Shown here in pieces: positions 1 to 7,963 of a stretch of DNA of 40,140 nt (within the stretch, counting starts at the first letter, position 1; each line of letters opens with the position of its first letter). Under the pieces are notes generated by a model that had not been told where the DNA came from, searched no databases, and worked only from the letters and a program-made list of their open reading frames with translations. The position numbers and the translations under genes are program-made. The stretch comes from JBEKYD01 sp049509915. Lineage in GTDB: Bacteria; Acidobacteriota; Terriglobia; Bryobacterales; Bryobacteraceae. Location: positions 1 through 40,140 of the forward strand of contig JBEKZL010000027.1 of NCBI GenBank assembly GCA_049509915.1. The letters are read 5' to 3'.

Positions 1-175
1 CTTGGACAGGCCGCGACGATTCAGACAGGAGACCTCCACCCAGATAGCTCGCCGGAGTCTCTCCAAACCGAATGTTTTCAGCAGCCCACGCTACAGGTCT
101 GCCCTGTCTTGGACAGCAGTGAAGTCCGGCCGCATTCTGCGGGCTGGCAATTTCTGAGAAAAAGCAGGCACGGCC
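1..175. other. Leading stretch, no gene assigned
   Basis: Two forward frames stay open from the left edge (to about 164 and about 203). Neither translation resembles a protein family I know, and the opposite strand is also open across it. The stretch could hold the last codons of an upstream gene cut by the window edge, but the sequence does not decide this. Confidence 0.3.
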
Positions 176-265
176 GATACTATTACAGCGGGAGAAGCAG
201 ACTGTGACTGGATCGACCAGCCGCTCGAACCCCTTCTAAAAAGAAAAAAATGGCGGTAGCCTACC
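176..265 (+). repeat. Leader repeat, copy 1
   Basis: This is the first of two diverged direct copies in the leader ahead of the polysaccharide locus. Aligned by eye with 350-435, it shares an ACTATTA block, a TGTGACTGGAT block, a CCGC/TCGA block, and a nearly identical 3' core made of an A-rich run followed by TGGCGGTAGCCT. Only small gaps are needed. The copies start about 174 bases apart. The function is unknown; a repeated promoter or operator, or a structured RNA element, would fit. Confidence 0.6.
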
Positions 266-349
266 CATTTTTCTCCCCCTATCGCTGATAGCTGGTACAT
301 GACACCTCGTAACTGGCGCTCGTGATACTTGAGACGAACCGGCTCAATC

Positions 350-435
350 GACACTATTAGTTGAGAAGCGGTATGTGACTGGATGAGCCGGCCGCTTCGA
401 GCACTTTCCGAAAGAAAAAATGGCGGTAGCCTGCC
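350..435 (+). repeat. Leader repeat, copy 2
   Basis: This is the second copy of the leader repeat. It ends about 40 bases before the start of the small ribbon-helix-helix-like gene. The best conserved part is the A-rich run plus TGGCGGTAGCCT at about 411-432, matching 239-262. Its closeness to the first gene suggests a role in transcription or leader control of the locus. No consensus sigma-70 or sigma-54 promoter could be assigned. Confidence 0.6.
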
Positions 436-474
436 CGCCTGCTTCCCATACCAACAGTACCAGGAGTTATGCGC

Positions 475-747
475 ATGAACGTCGATTACCGGCGCAGTAG
501 GATGGTAACCTTTCGCGTCTCGACGGAGGAATACCAGTCGCTCGAGGAGGCTTGCGTCTCGCGCCGCGTCCGCAGCATCTCTGAGTTGGCCAGGTCGGCG
601 ATGCAGCAGTGGATCGGGCAAGCCTGCCGATCGAACCCGGTCGAGGTGGAACGGCGGATCCAGGTGCTCGCCGAGGAACTTGAGCGTCTGCAGCAACTGG
701 TGCAGCGCCAGAAAGCCATGTCTTCCGTAGAGTCGACCCAAGATTAG
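475..747 (+). CDS. Small ribbon-helix-helix-like protein
   Basis: This encodes a 90-residue protein. The N-terminal half has a strand-like segment (RMVTFRVSTEEY) followed by two predicted helices, the pattern of ribbon-helix-helix DNA-binding proteins such as CopG/MetJ types. The C-terminal third is a Glu/Gln/Leu-rich helix likely to form a coiled coil. An ATG at 469 is also in frame. However, the AGGAG at 462-466 lies 8 bases before the ATG at 475 and only 2 before the one at 469, so 475 is preferred. It ends 7 bases before the export-protein gene, so the two are probably cotranscribed. Its position directly after the paired leader repeats suggests a local regulator of the locus, possibly binding those repeats; that is inference. 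It could also be an antitoxin-like orphan. Confidence 0.7.
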   Translation: MNVDYRRSRMVTFRVSTEEYQSLEEACVSRRVRSISELARSAMQQWIGQACRSNPVEVERRIQVLAEELERLQQLVQRQKAMSSVESTQD

Positions 748-754
748 GTACCCT

Positions 755-1711
755 ATGCGTCTCTCTCCCAAGAACCTGCTGCGCATCGCGCTGGCCCTGG
801 TGCTGACGACGCCCGCCTGGGCTCAAGTGCCGCGCGCCAATCCCGAACTCGGGGCCAACCTGCCCGCCCAGGCAGTCGGCCCGAACGATCTCATCGCCGT
901 CTCAGTCTATGACGCCCCCGAGCTTTCCCGCACCGTGCGGGTGGGCGCCGACGGCTTCATCCGCCTCCCCATGCTGCGCCGGCCGATAAAGGCCCAGGGG
1001 CTCCTGCCGGCCGCTCTCGAGACCGCTATCGCGGCCGCTCTCTGCGACGACCGGATCCTGGTCGACCCGTTTGTCACCGTCACCATCGCCGAGTATCATT
1101 CGCGTCCGATCAGCGTCGCGGGCGCGGTCAAACAGCCGCTGGTTTTTCAGGCCGAGGGCCCGACCACCCTGCTCGAGGCCATCGCCCGGGCGCAGGGGCT
1201 GCGCGACGATGCGGGGCGCGAAATCCTGGTCAGCCAGACGCAGTCTGGACCCGATGACAAGCCCGTGCTCTTGACCCGCCGCATCCTGGTCCGCGGATTG
1301 ATTGATGATGCCGATCCCGCCCTCAACCTCAAACTGGTCGGTGGCGAAGAGATCCGCGTGCCGGAAATCGGCCGCATTTATGTGGTCGGGGATGTCAAGA
1401 AGCCCGGGGCTTTTAGCGTGCAGGACGGTTCGGATACGACCGTTCTCCAGATGCTCGCCATGGCAGAGGGCCTCACGCCCTACGCCACCAAGGATGCCTA
1501 CATCTACCGCCGCGAAGGCAGCGGAACAAAGAACGAGATCCTGGTCTCCCTGGACAAGATCATGCGCCGCAAGGCGCCGGACGTGCCCTTGACGGCCAAC
1601 GACATCCTCTATATACCCGACAGTAAAGGCAAGCGCGTCGGCCTCAGAGCGCTGGAGGCCGTGATCGGCCTCGGCAGCGCCGGCGCCACCGCGGCCATCA
1701 TCTACCGTTGA
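755..1711 (+). CDS. Polysaccharide export protein, Wza family
   Basis: This 318-residue secreted protein belongs to the poly_export/SLBB family, which forms the periplasmic and outer-membrane channel for capsule or exopolysaccharide export. It has a clear signal peptide with predicted cleavage after residue 23 (AWA followed by Q). A poly_export domain starting at VGPNDLIAVSVYD runs over about residues 42-115. Two SLBB-type repeats follow at about 118-190 (ISVAGAVKQP) and 205-285 (IYVVGDVKKPG). No cysteine follows the signal peptide, so unlike E. coli Wza it is not an obvious lipoprotein. The C-terminus ends in a short hydrophobic helix. It lies between the small RHH-like gene and the co-polymerase gene, the usual export order. 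The family assignment is firm; the exported polymer is not known. Confidence 0.9.
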   Translation: MRLSPKNLLRIALALVLTTPAWAQVPRANPELGANLPAQAVGPNDLIAVSVYDAPELSRTVRVGADGFIRLPMLRRPIKAQGLLPAALETAIAAALCDDRILVDPFVTVTIAEYHSRPISVAGAVKQPLVFQAEGPTTLLEAIARAQGLRDDAGREILVSQTQSGPDDKPVLLTRRILVRGLIDDADPALNLKLVGGEEIRVPEIGRIYVVGDVKKPGAFSVQDGSDTTVLQMLAMAEGLTPYATKDAYIYRREGSGTKNEILVSLDKIMRRKAPDVPLTANDILYIPDSKGKRVGLRALEAVIGLGSAGATAAIIYR

Positions 1712-1810
1712 TCGAGCCGATATGGAAGCCGGCAAGCAAACGTGTCGTCATGCGACACCGGACGATAGCATCCCGCCGTGTTGCATGGCCGAAGATTAAC
1801 CATAACACTC

Positions 1811-4048
1811 ATGCCTGAAGATCGCACCCGAGCCCTCCCCGCGCCGGCTGACGTCGTCAGCAACGGCCGCTTTGTCTCTGTCCCGGAGCACTACGCCGTC
1901 TATCCTTACTCCGTTTCCGAGGCGGAGCCGGAAGACCAGAGCGTTCCCCTATCCAACTACCTCTGGATCCTGCGGCGGAATAAATGGCGAATGATGGCAT
2001 TCGTGCTGGTGTGCGTGGCGTCCACGATAGTGGTGTCCTCCCGGCTCACCCCGATTTACGAGTCCGTCGCCACCATCGATATCGACCGCCAGGCCCCCGC
2101 CGGCGTCATCGGTCAGGACGCCGCCCGCTTAGCCCCCAACGATGCCGACCAGTTTCTGGCCACCCAGGTCAAGATTATCCAGTCGGATTCGGTGCTGCGC
2201 CCGGTCGCCGAACGGTACAAGCTTCCGGTGGAAGCGGATCCAGTTCCGGGCGGGATGTCGCTGCCCACCGCGCGCGCCCAGAACGCCCCGGTGAAGCTGA
2301 AGAATCTTAAGGTGACGCGGCCGCCGAACACCTACCTGCTGCTTCTCGCCTACCGTTCACCCGACCCCGAACTGGCCGCCAGTGTCGCCAACGGGGTCGC
2401 CAACAGTTACATTCTGCACACCTACGACATCCGTTTCCAGGCCGCCGCGGGACTCTCGGTCTTCATGGAAAAGCAAATGGAGGAACTCAAGGCCAAGATG
2501 GAGCGATCGTCGGCCGCCCTGGTGGAGTTCGAGAAAGATCTCAGCGTCATCAACCCCGAAGAGAAAACCAGCATTCTTTCCTCCCGCCTGTTGCAGCTCA
2601 ATACCGAGTTCACCAACGCGCAATCGGAGCGGGTCAGGAAACAGGCCGCTTTCAATTCAGTCAAGAGCGGTTCGCTTGATGCCGCCCTGGCCTCCACCCA
2701 GGGCGATCAACTGCGCCGCCTTTCCGACCGGCTGGACGAAACCCGGGAGAAATTTGCCACCATCCAGGCCCAGTACGGCGCCAACCACCCGGAGTACAAG
2801 AAAGCCGAATCTACCCTGACCGAACTCCAGCGCCAGATCGACGCGCTGAAGTTGAGCATAGGCGAGCGCGTCAGCCTGGACTACCAGGAAGCCCTCAACC
2901 GGGAATCCATGCTCAAGTCGGCCGTGGCCGACACCAAAGCCGAGTTCGACCGGCTCAACGCTCGCTCTTTCGAGTACAAGGCGCTGAAGCAGGAAGCCGA
3001 CGGCGACAAAGGCCTCTACGAGGAACTGGTGCGCAAGATCAAGGAGGCCGGCATCAATTCCAGCTTCCAGAACAGCGCCATCCGCTTGGCCGACGCGGCG
3101 CGCCCGCCCCTGAAACCGGTTTTCCCGGATCTGCGCCTGAACGGCATCCTGGCGTTCCTGTTTTCCACTCTGCTGGCCATCGGCGCGGCCGTGCTGGCGG
3201 ACACCATCGACAATACCGTACGCGACCCCGACCAGATCCAGAAAGGTCTGAAGACGGAAGTGCTGGGGTCGCTTCCGGTCGTCAAGCAGTGGCGCGGCCG
3301 CTTGCCCGCGTTTGTGGACGGCACTGGCGCAGGAGCCTCCACGGAGCTGGTAAAGTCCACCCGGCGGACGCAACAGGTTTCCGCATTCGAGGAAGCCATC
3401 CGCACCTTGCGCGACTCCATCCTGCTGTCGGATCTGAACCGCCGTCCGCGCAGCCTGCTGATCACCTCGGCCACACCCCGCGAGGGCAAGACCACCACCA
3501 CCGTGCACCTCGCGATTGCCCACAGCCTGCAGAAAAGGAAGACCCTGCTGATCGATGCCGACCTGCGCCGCCCGGGCGTCCACACGCGCCTCGATTTGAC
3601 CAACGAGCGCGGTCTCTCCACCGTGATCAAGGGCGAAGCCCAATGGCGGGAGGTGGTGCAGAAATCCCAAACCCATCCCGATCTGGACGTCCTCCCGGCC
3701 GGTCCGGCGTCGCGCCATGCCGCCGACCAGGTAGGTCGAATCCTGGAGACCGTACTGGCCGAAGCCGCGCCCGATTACGACCTGGTCATGATCGACGCCC
3801 CCCCGCTGCTGGGCTTTGCAGAACCGCTCCAGATCGCCACGATTGTCGATGGGGTAGTGGTGGTGACGCTGGCGGGCCAGACCAATCGCAATGCGGTCGC
3901 GAGTGTGCTGAACAGCCTGAAGCGGCTCAAGACGAATGTCATCGGGGTAGCGCTGAACGAGGTCCACGAGGACATGAGCAACCGCTATTATTACTACGGC
4001 TATTACGGGAAGTATTATTCGAAGTATTATAAGCCGACGAAGGAATGA
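1811..4048 (+). CDS. Polysaccharide co-polymerase / tyrosine autokinase (Wzc type)
   Basis: This 745-residue inner-membrane protein combines a Wzz chain-length domain with a BY-kinase domain; the family controls polymerisation and export. The first membrane segment is at about residues 60-77. A long periplasmic coiled-coil region follows, and the second membrane segment is near residue 450. The kinase domain shows Walker A (TPREGKTT, Lys560), Walker A' (LLIDADLRRP, about 580-588) and Walker B (MIDAPP, about 657-663). The tail is a tyrosine cluster (about 722-742), the usual autophosphorylation site. I chose the ATG at 1811; an in-frame GTG at 1778 would add 11 residues that do not look conserved. 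No Wzb-type phosphatase lies in the window, so dephosphorylation must be encoded elsewhere or work differently. Confidence 0.9.
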   Translation: MPEDRTRALPAPADVVSNGRFVSVPEHYAVYPYSVSEAEPEDQSVPLSNYLWILRRNKWRMMAFVLVCVASTIVVSSRLTPIYESVATIDIDRQAPAGVIGQDAARLAPNDADQFLATQVKIIQSDSVLRPVAERYKLPVEADPVPGGMSLPTARAQNAPVKLKNLKVTRPPNTYLLLLAYRSPDPELAASVANGVANSYILHTYDIRFQAAAGLSVFMEKQMEELKAKMERSSAALVEFEKDLSVINPEEKTSILSSRLLQLNTEFTNAQSERVRKQAAFNSVKSGSLDAALASTQGDQLRRLSDRLDETREKFATIQAQYGANHPEYKKAESTLTELQRQIDALKLSIGERVSLDYQEALNRESMLKSAVADTKAEFDRLNARSFEYKALKQEADGDKGLYEELVRKIKEAGINSSFQNSAIRLADAARPPLKPVFPDLRLNGILAFLFSTLLAIGAAVLADTIDNTVRDPDQIQKGLKTEVLGSLPVVKQWRGRLPAFVDGTGAGASTELVKSTRRTQQVSAFEEAIRTLRDSILLSDLNRRPRSLLITSATPREGKTTTTVHLAIAHSLQKRKTLLIDADLRRPGVHTRLDLTNERGLSTVIKGEAQWREVVQKSQTHPDLDVLPAGPASRHAADQVGRILETVLAEAAPDYDLVMIDAPPLLGFAEPLQIATIVDGVVVVTLAGQTNRNAVASVLNSLKRLKTNVIGVALNEVHEDMSNRYYYYGYYGKYYSKYYKPTKE

Positions 4049-4506
4049 CGTTGAACAATCAAGGGGTTACAGGCCAGGAGCGGCGGGGAATTCCACGGTC
4101 GGCGCGCGGGGCACATCCCCTCAACAGGTTCTTGTATTATCTGCCGTAAATGATTGGCAGTGCGCGGTTTATCGGTCCCGGAGCCGTTCGACGGAAGAGC
4201 GCAGCTTTTTCTATAGCGGGCCGATTGGCGGAGGTTGCCGCAAACGGAAATGTCGAACTTCTACACAGTTGGTGCTTGGCGGATCTCCCTGAACCGCTGT
4301 ATGTGTGGTGCTCCACCGGCTTTTGAGTGGCCTACGTAAGCCTCTGTAACACATGCACTTATGGTGCGATGCTAGAGATCAACGGAATTGGCAGAGCACG
4401 AGTGGGCGGGTAGCAAGGATATTTGATAGCGTTTACGTAAAGGCCCACCAAACTGAATTGCCAATTTGGGCGCGCCTGACAACGTTCGGCCTGTGATCCG
4501 TCTTCC
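4049..4506. other. 458-base non-coding gap between kinase and first epimerase
   Basis: I see no convincing gene here on either strand. A perfect 8-base inverted repeat (AATTGGCA at 4386-4393, TGCCAATT at 4459-4466) brackets a 65-base loop upstream of the epimerase gene. Because the junctions downstream are tightly overlapped, this is the most natural place for a second promoter of the locus. No promoter boxes could be assigned with confidence, and I see no hairpin with a T-run that would terminate the first transcript. Confidence 0.4.
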
Positions 4507-5652
4507 ATGCCTATAAAGACTCTCTTCGTCTTCGGTACCCGCCCCGAGGCCATTAAGCTCTGTCCGGTCATCCGGCACATGAAGTCCCGCCCGGATGACT
4601 TCGACGTTCGGGTCTGCGTCACCGCGCAGCACCGCGAGATGCTCGACCAGGTTCTACACGCATTCGATGTGACCCCGGACCGGGACCTCGACATCATGCG
4701 CCCCGGTCAGACCCTCTCCCATTCCACGTCGCGTATCATCGCCGCCCTCGAACCGATCCTCGCCGAAGAGAAACCCGACATCGTCCTCGTTCAGGGCGAC
4801 ACCACCACCACCTTCTGTGGTGCCTTGGCGGCCTTCTACGCCAAAATCCCCGTCGGCCATATCGAGGCAGGACTCCGTACCGGCGATCCGCATGAACCCT
4901 TCCCCGAGGAAATGAACCGAGTCCTTACCGGGAGGATCGCCGCCTTTCACTTCGCCGCCACGGAGGGCGCCGCCCAGAACCTCTATTGCGAGGGAGTGGA
5001 CCCCGCGACCGTCACCGTCACCGGAAATACCGGCATTGACGCAGTCTTGCACGTCAAGCAGGCTCTCAATGGCGGCAAACTTGTTGGCCTCAGTGGATTC
5101 CGCCCGGACGCCTCGAAGAAGCTTATCGTCGTCACAGCGCACCGCCGCGAAAGCTTTGGCAATGGCTTCGATCAGATCTGCGCTGCCCTCGTCCGCCTCG
5201 CTCGCCGGGATGATGTCGAAATCGTTTACCCCGTCCATCCCAATCCGAACGTCCGCCAAACAGTCAATCGGCATCTAGCAGGCCAGCCGAACATTACGCT
5301 CCTCGATCCTATGGACTACGTCCCGTTTGTGGACCTGATGTGCCGGGCATATCTCTTGCTGACCGATTCGGGAGGGATTCAAGAGGAAGCACCCTCTCTG
5401 GGTAAGCCCGTGCTTGTTCTACGCGAGAAAACCGAACGCCCCGAGGCCATCTCAGCCGGCACAGCCCGGCTCGTCGGAACCGACGAGCGCCGAATCGTGG
5501 ACGAAGTCGAACGCCTCCTAGATGACCCGCGAGTCTACTGTTGTACGGCCCGCCGGCACAATCTGTACGGCGACGGTAGTGCAAGCCAGATGATCGCTGG
5601 TTTCCTCGCTGAGCGCTTGACATGTGCCCCCCTGACAGCTGCATGCTACTGA
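4507..5652 (+). CDS. wecB: UDP-N-acetylglucosamine 2-epimerase (non-hydrolysing)
   Basis: This 381-residue cytoplasmic enzyme interconverts UDP-GlcNAc and UDP-ManNAc. The family signatures are all present: N-terminal FGTRPEAIK, VQGDTTTTF (Asp98), HIEAGLRTGD (Glu120) followed by FPEEMNR (Glu134/Glu135), VTAHRRESFG (His212), and the C-terminal DSGGIQEEAPSLGKP nucleotide-binding stretch. The length is normal for the family. No strong ribosome-binding site precedes the ATG, but the alignment of the N-terminus with the family start supports it. The stop overlaps the flippase start (TGATG at 5650-5654). It is the first of three 2-epimerase paralogues in the window. It is the most WecB-like and probably supplies ManNAc-type precursor. 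Confidence 0.92.
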   Translation: MPIKTLFVFGTRPEAIKLCPVIRHMKSRPDDFDVRVCVTAQHREMLDQVLHAFDVTPDRDLDIMRPGQTLSHSTSRIIAALEPILAEEKPDIVLVQGDTTTTFCGALAAFYAKIPVGHIEAGLRTGDPHEPFPEEMNRVLTGRIAAFHFAATEGAAQNLYCEGVDPATVTVTGNTGIDAVLHVKQALNGGKLVGLSGFRPDASKKLIVVTAHRRESFGNGFDQICAALVRLARRDDVEIVYPVHPNPNVRQTVNRHLAGQPNITLLDPMDYVPFVDLMCRAYLLLTDSGGIQEEAPSLGKPVLVLREKTERPEAISAGTARLVGTDERRIVDEVERLLDDPRVYCCTARRHNLYGDGSASQMIAGFLAERLTCAPLTAACY

Positions 5653-7013
5653 TGTACTTTGGTGAGACGAAGACCCGGATTTTGAGGTTTCTTCCGGCTG
5701 ATTCCCTTCGCGGTCGCTTAGCCTTAGGTACTTTCTGGTCTCTAATTGGCGCGGTTCTTTCCCAGAGCTCCATCATTCTCGCCTCCATCATTTCCGCGCG
5801 TATCCTCGGCACGGTAGGTTTCGGTGAACTCGCAATCATCAACAGCACTGTTGGAATGCTTGGCGTATTCGCCGGTTTTGGCCTCGGCATGACCGCCACC
5901 AAATACGTGGCCGAATTTCGAACTAAAGACCCCTCCCGCGCTGGTCGCATCATTGCGCTGTCTTCCGTGGTCGCCTTTGCCACTGGTGGCATCATCGCCC
6001 TCGCCCTGTTCGCTTTCGCCCCTTTCCTCGCCACCCGCACGCTCGCCGCTCCGCACTTGGTTCTTGAGTTCCGCATCGGCGCATTCCTACTGCTCTTCAA
6101 CGCTATTAACGGTGCCCAGACCGGGGCGCTCTCAGGATTCGAAGCTTTCAGGGCACTTGCCTACGCCAACCTAATCCGCGGCTTGGCTTCCTTGCCCGTC
6201 ATGGTCGGCGGAGTGTTGCTATGGGGTCTCCCCGGCGCCGTTTTCGGTCTCGTTCTCGCCGCCGCCATCGCCTGCTTGGTCAATCAACTGGTCCTGCGGA
6301 AAGAGTGCCGCCGTGCTGCCGTCCCCATCCGATACCGCTCCATCGCCTCAGAAGGTCGGGTTATATGGGACTTCTCACTACCGGCTTTCTTGAGCAGCGC
6401 AATGACGGCCCCTGCGACCTGGGCCGTCAGCACCATGCTGGTCAACCAGCCAAACGGCTACGCCGAGATGGGGATCTTTAACGCCGCCAACCAATGGCGA
6501 GCCGCGTTGCTCTTCCTGCCGACCCTAATTGGCCAAGTTGTTATCCCCATCTTGGCCTCCCTTCAGGATGTCCAAGGGAGGAGTTCAGCCCGCAAGGTGC
6601 TCCTCGGCTCTATGCTGACAAACGGCCTATGCACTCTTCCTCTTCTCGTTATTCTCGTGCCATTTGCCAGTTGGATTATGTCATTCTACGGTCGTGCCTT
6701 CTCAACCCACGGTGCCGTCCTTCAGGTTTCACTACTCTCCGGTGTCCTGCTTGCGATTCAGACTCCTGTTGGTAATCTCATCACAGCTTTCGGAAGAATG
6801 TGGTCGGGCTTCTTCATGAACGCTGGTTGGGCCGTCTGCCTCGTCGGTACCGCACACGGGCTTCTCGTCCTTGGTTGGGGCGCCCAGGCCCTGGCATGTG
6901 CGTTTCTGGTTGCCTACCTGGCACACACAATATGGACCCTCTGGTTCGCCGTGGTTGTTCTTCGACCGGACCAAAGCTCTCCAGAACCGGTACCTGTCGG
7001 AGCTCACCTTTGA
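5652..7013 (+). CDS. Oligosaccharide flippase, Wzx/MATE-like
   Basis: This 453-residue polytopic membrane protein has about 12 hydrophobic segments. It begins with a short basic N-terminus and then a GTFWSLIGAVLSQ stretch typical of polysaccharide-transport (Wzx/RfbX) proteins. It would move the undecaprenyl-linked repeat unit across the inner membrane. I chose the ATG at 5652 because it overlaps the epimerase stop in a TGATG junction, a common sign of translational coupling. In-frame ATGs at 5622 and 5643 are possible but would lie inside the epimerase gene and add residues lacking family character. Its 3' end overlaps the next gene by 4 bases. The family assignment is firm; the substrate is inferred from the neighbouring sugar genes. 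Confidence 0.85.
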   Translation: MYFGETKTRILRFLPADSLRGRLALGTFWSLIGAVLSQSSIILASIISARILGTVGFGELAIINSTVGMLGVFAGFGLGMTATKYVAEFRTKDPSRAGRIIALSSVVAFATGGIIALALFAFAPFLATRTLAAPHLVLEFRIGAFLLLFNAINGAQTGALSGFEAFRALAYANLIRGLASLPVMVGGVLLWGLPGAVFGLVLAAAIACLVNQLVLRKECRRAAVPIRYRSIASEGRVIWDFSLPAFLSSAMTAPATWAVSTMLVNQPNGYAEMGIFNAANQWRAALLFLPTLIGQVVIPILASLQDVQGRSSARKVLLGSMLTNGLCTLPLLVILVPFASWIMSFYGRAFSTHGAVLQVSLLSGVLLAIQTPVGNLITAFGRMWSGFFMNAGWAVCLVGTAHGLLVLGWGAQALACAFLVAYLAHTIWTLWFAVVVLRPDQSSPEPVPVGAHL

Positions 7014-7885
7014 TCCACAGTCCCTTCGATCATGCTGGGTTTGCCTCCCTCGACGACATCTCAACGCCTGTCTGGCAATCCATTTTCTCGCACCTGGAAT
7101 CAGTCCAGACAGAGTTTCTCGCCACCGACCCGCATACTCCGGACTATCCCTGGCCGAGAGACCCGCTGCATAACTTCATCAGAGTCTGGGAGTACCCTTT
7201 CGTATATCACCATCTACAATCCCTCATTTGCGATGTGTCGTCCGGCCGTCTCCCGCAGGTTGTAGACCTCGGGTCGGGCGCGACGTTTTTCCCATTCGCC
7301 GTCGCCCAACTGGGCTGTAACGTACTTGCTGTGGATACTGACTCGCGGGCGATTTCCTCCGTAGACCGCGCCATCGGTATGTTGTCCCCTATACGTGGGG
7401 CTGTGACATCTTTGCTCTCGGACGCCCGATCGCTCGCGCTAGAAAGCGACTCGAGCGACGCGCTGTATTGCGTCAGTGTCTTGGAGCACATACCGAACTT
7501 CGAGGACGTGATATCCGAAATCCATCGGATTCTGCGACCGGGGGGGCTCTTCGTGCTCACGTTCGACATAGGCCTCAGCTCCAAGTGGGAATTGGGGCCT
7601 GCCGCATTCAGGCGTCTTCAAAACGCCCTGCTCGCCTCTTTTACACCGGTCTACCCTGAAGAAGTCATCCATCCCCTCCGAGTACTGACCAGCGAAAACA
7701 GCATCTACCCGCTGTATCCCCGTCGCTCAACGCTAAACCTCGGAACGCTATTCCACTTCCTGCTCGCAGCTTTCGAGCGACTGCGCACCCCTGGATCACT
7801 GATGGACCAGTTGCCACCGGGCCGCTTGCTCGCCACTACATACGGAACCTGCCTGCGTAAAGGTGGCTCGCCGCCAGCCGCATGA
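7010..7885 (+). CDS. SAM-dependent methyltransferase, class I
   Basis: This encodes a 291-residue protein with a Rossmann-type methyltransferase domain. Motif I is VVDLGSGATFFPFAVAQ, followed by an acidic end of strand 2 (VLAVDTD). Later motifs are ALYCVSVLEHIPNFEDV and the IHRILRPGGLFVLTFD loop typical of family 11/23 methyltransferases. The start is probably TTG at 7010. It overlaps the flippase stop (TTGA) and has GGAG at 6999-7002 with 7-base spacing. The frame is open further upstream to 6800, but that part is only the out-of-frame image of the flippase gene. In this setting it probably O-methylates a sugar of the repeat unit or caps a chain; the acceptor is unknown. Confidence 0.8.
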   Translation: MIHSPFDHAGFASLDDISTPVWQSIFSHLESVQTEFLATDPHTPDYPWPRDPLHNFIRVWEYPFVYHHLQSLICDVSSGRLPQVVDLGSGATFFPFAVAQLGCNVLAVDTDSRAISSVDRAIGMLSPIRGAVTSLLSDARSLALESDSSDALYCVSVLEHIPNFEDVISEIHRILRPGGLFVLTFDIGLSSKWELGPAAFRRLQNALLASFTPVYPEEVIHPLRVLTSENSIYPLYPRRSTLNLGTLFHFLLAAFERLRTPGSLMDQLPPGRLLATTYGTCLRKGGSPPAA

Positions 7886-7963
7886 AAACGCATTAACTAG
7901 AGGCGCGCCAGGCGCTCTGATATCACCCTCAACGACCGACTTCCTGAGCCAACTCGGAATCTC

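Noticed and set aside
421..436. Possible sigma-54 promoter in TGGCGGTAGCCTGCCC
   Set aside because: The spacing between the GG and GC elements is one base short of the consensus, and the other repeat copy lacks the GC.
2657..3967. 436-codon open frame on the - strand
   Set aside because: It lies wholly inside the Wzc-type kinase gene, is low in complexity and rich in Gly/Gln/Arg, and matches no family; it is a high-GC mirror frame.
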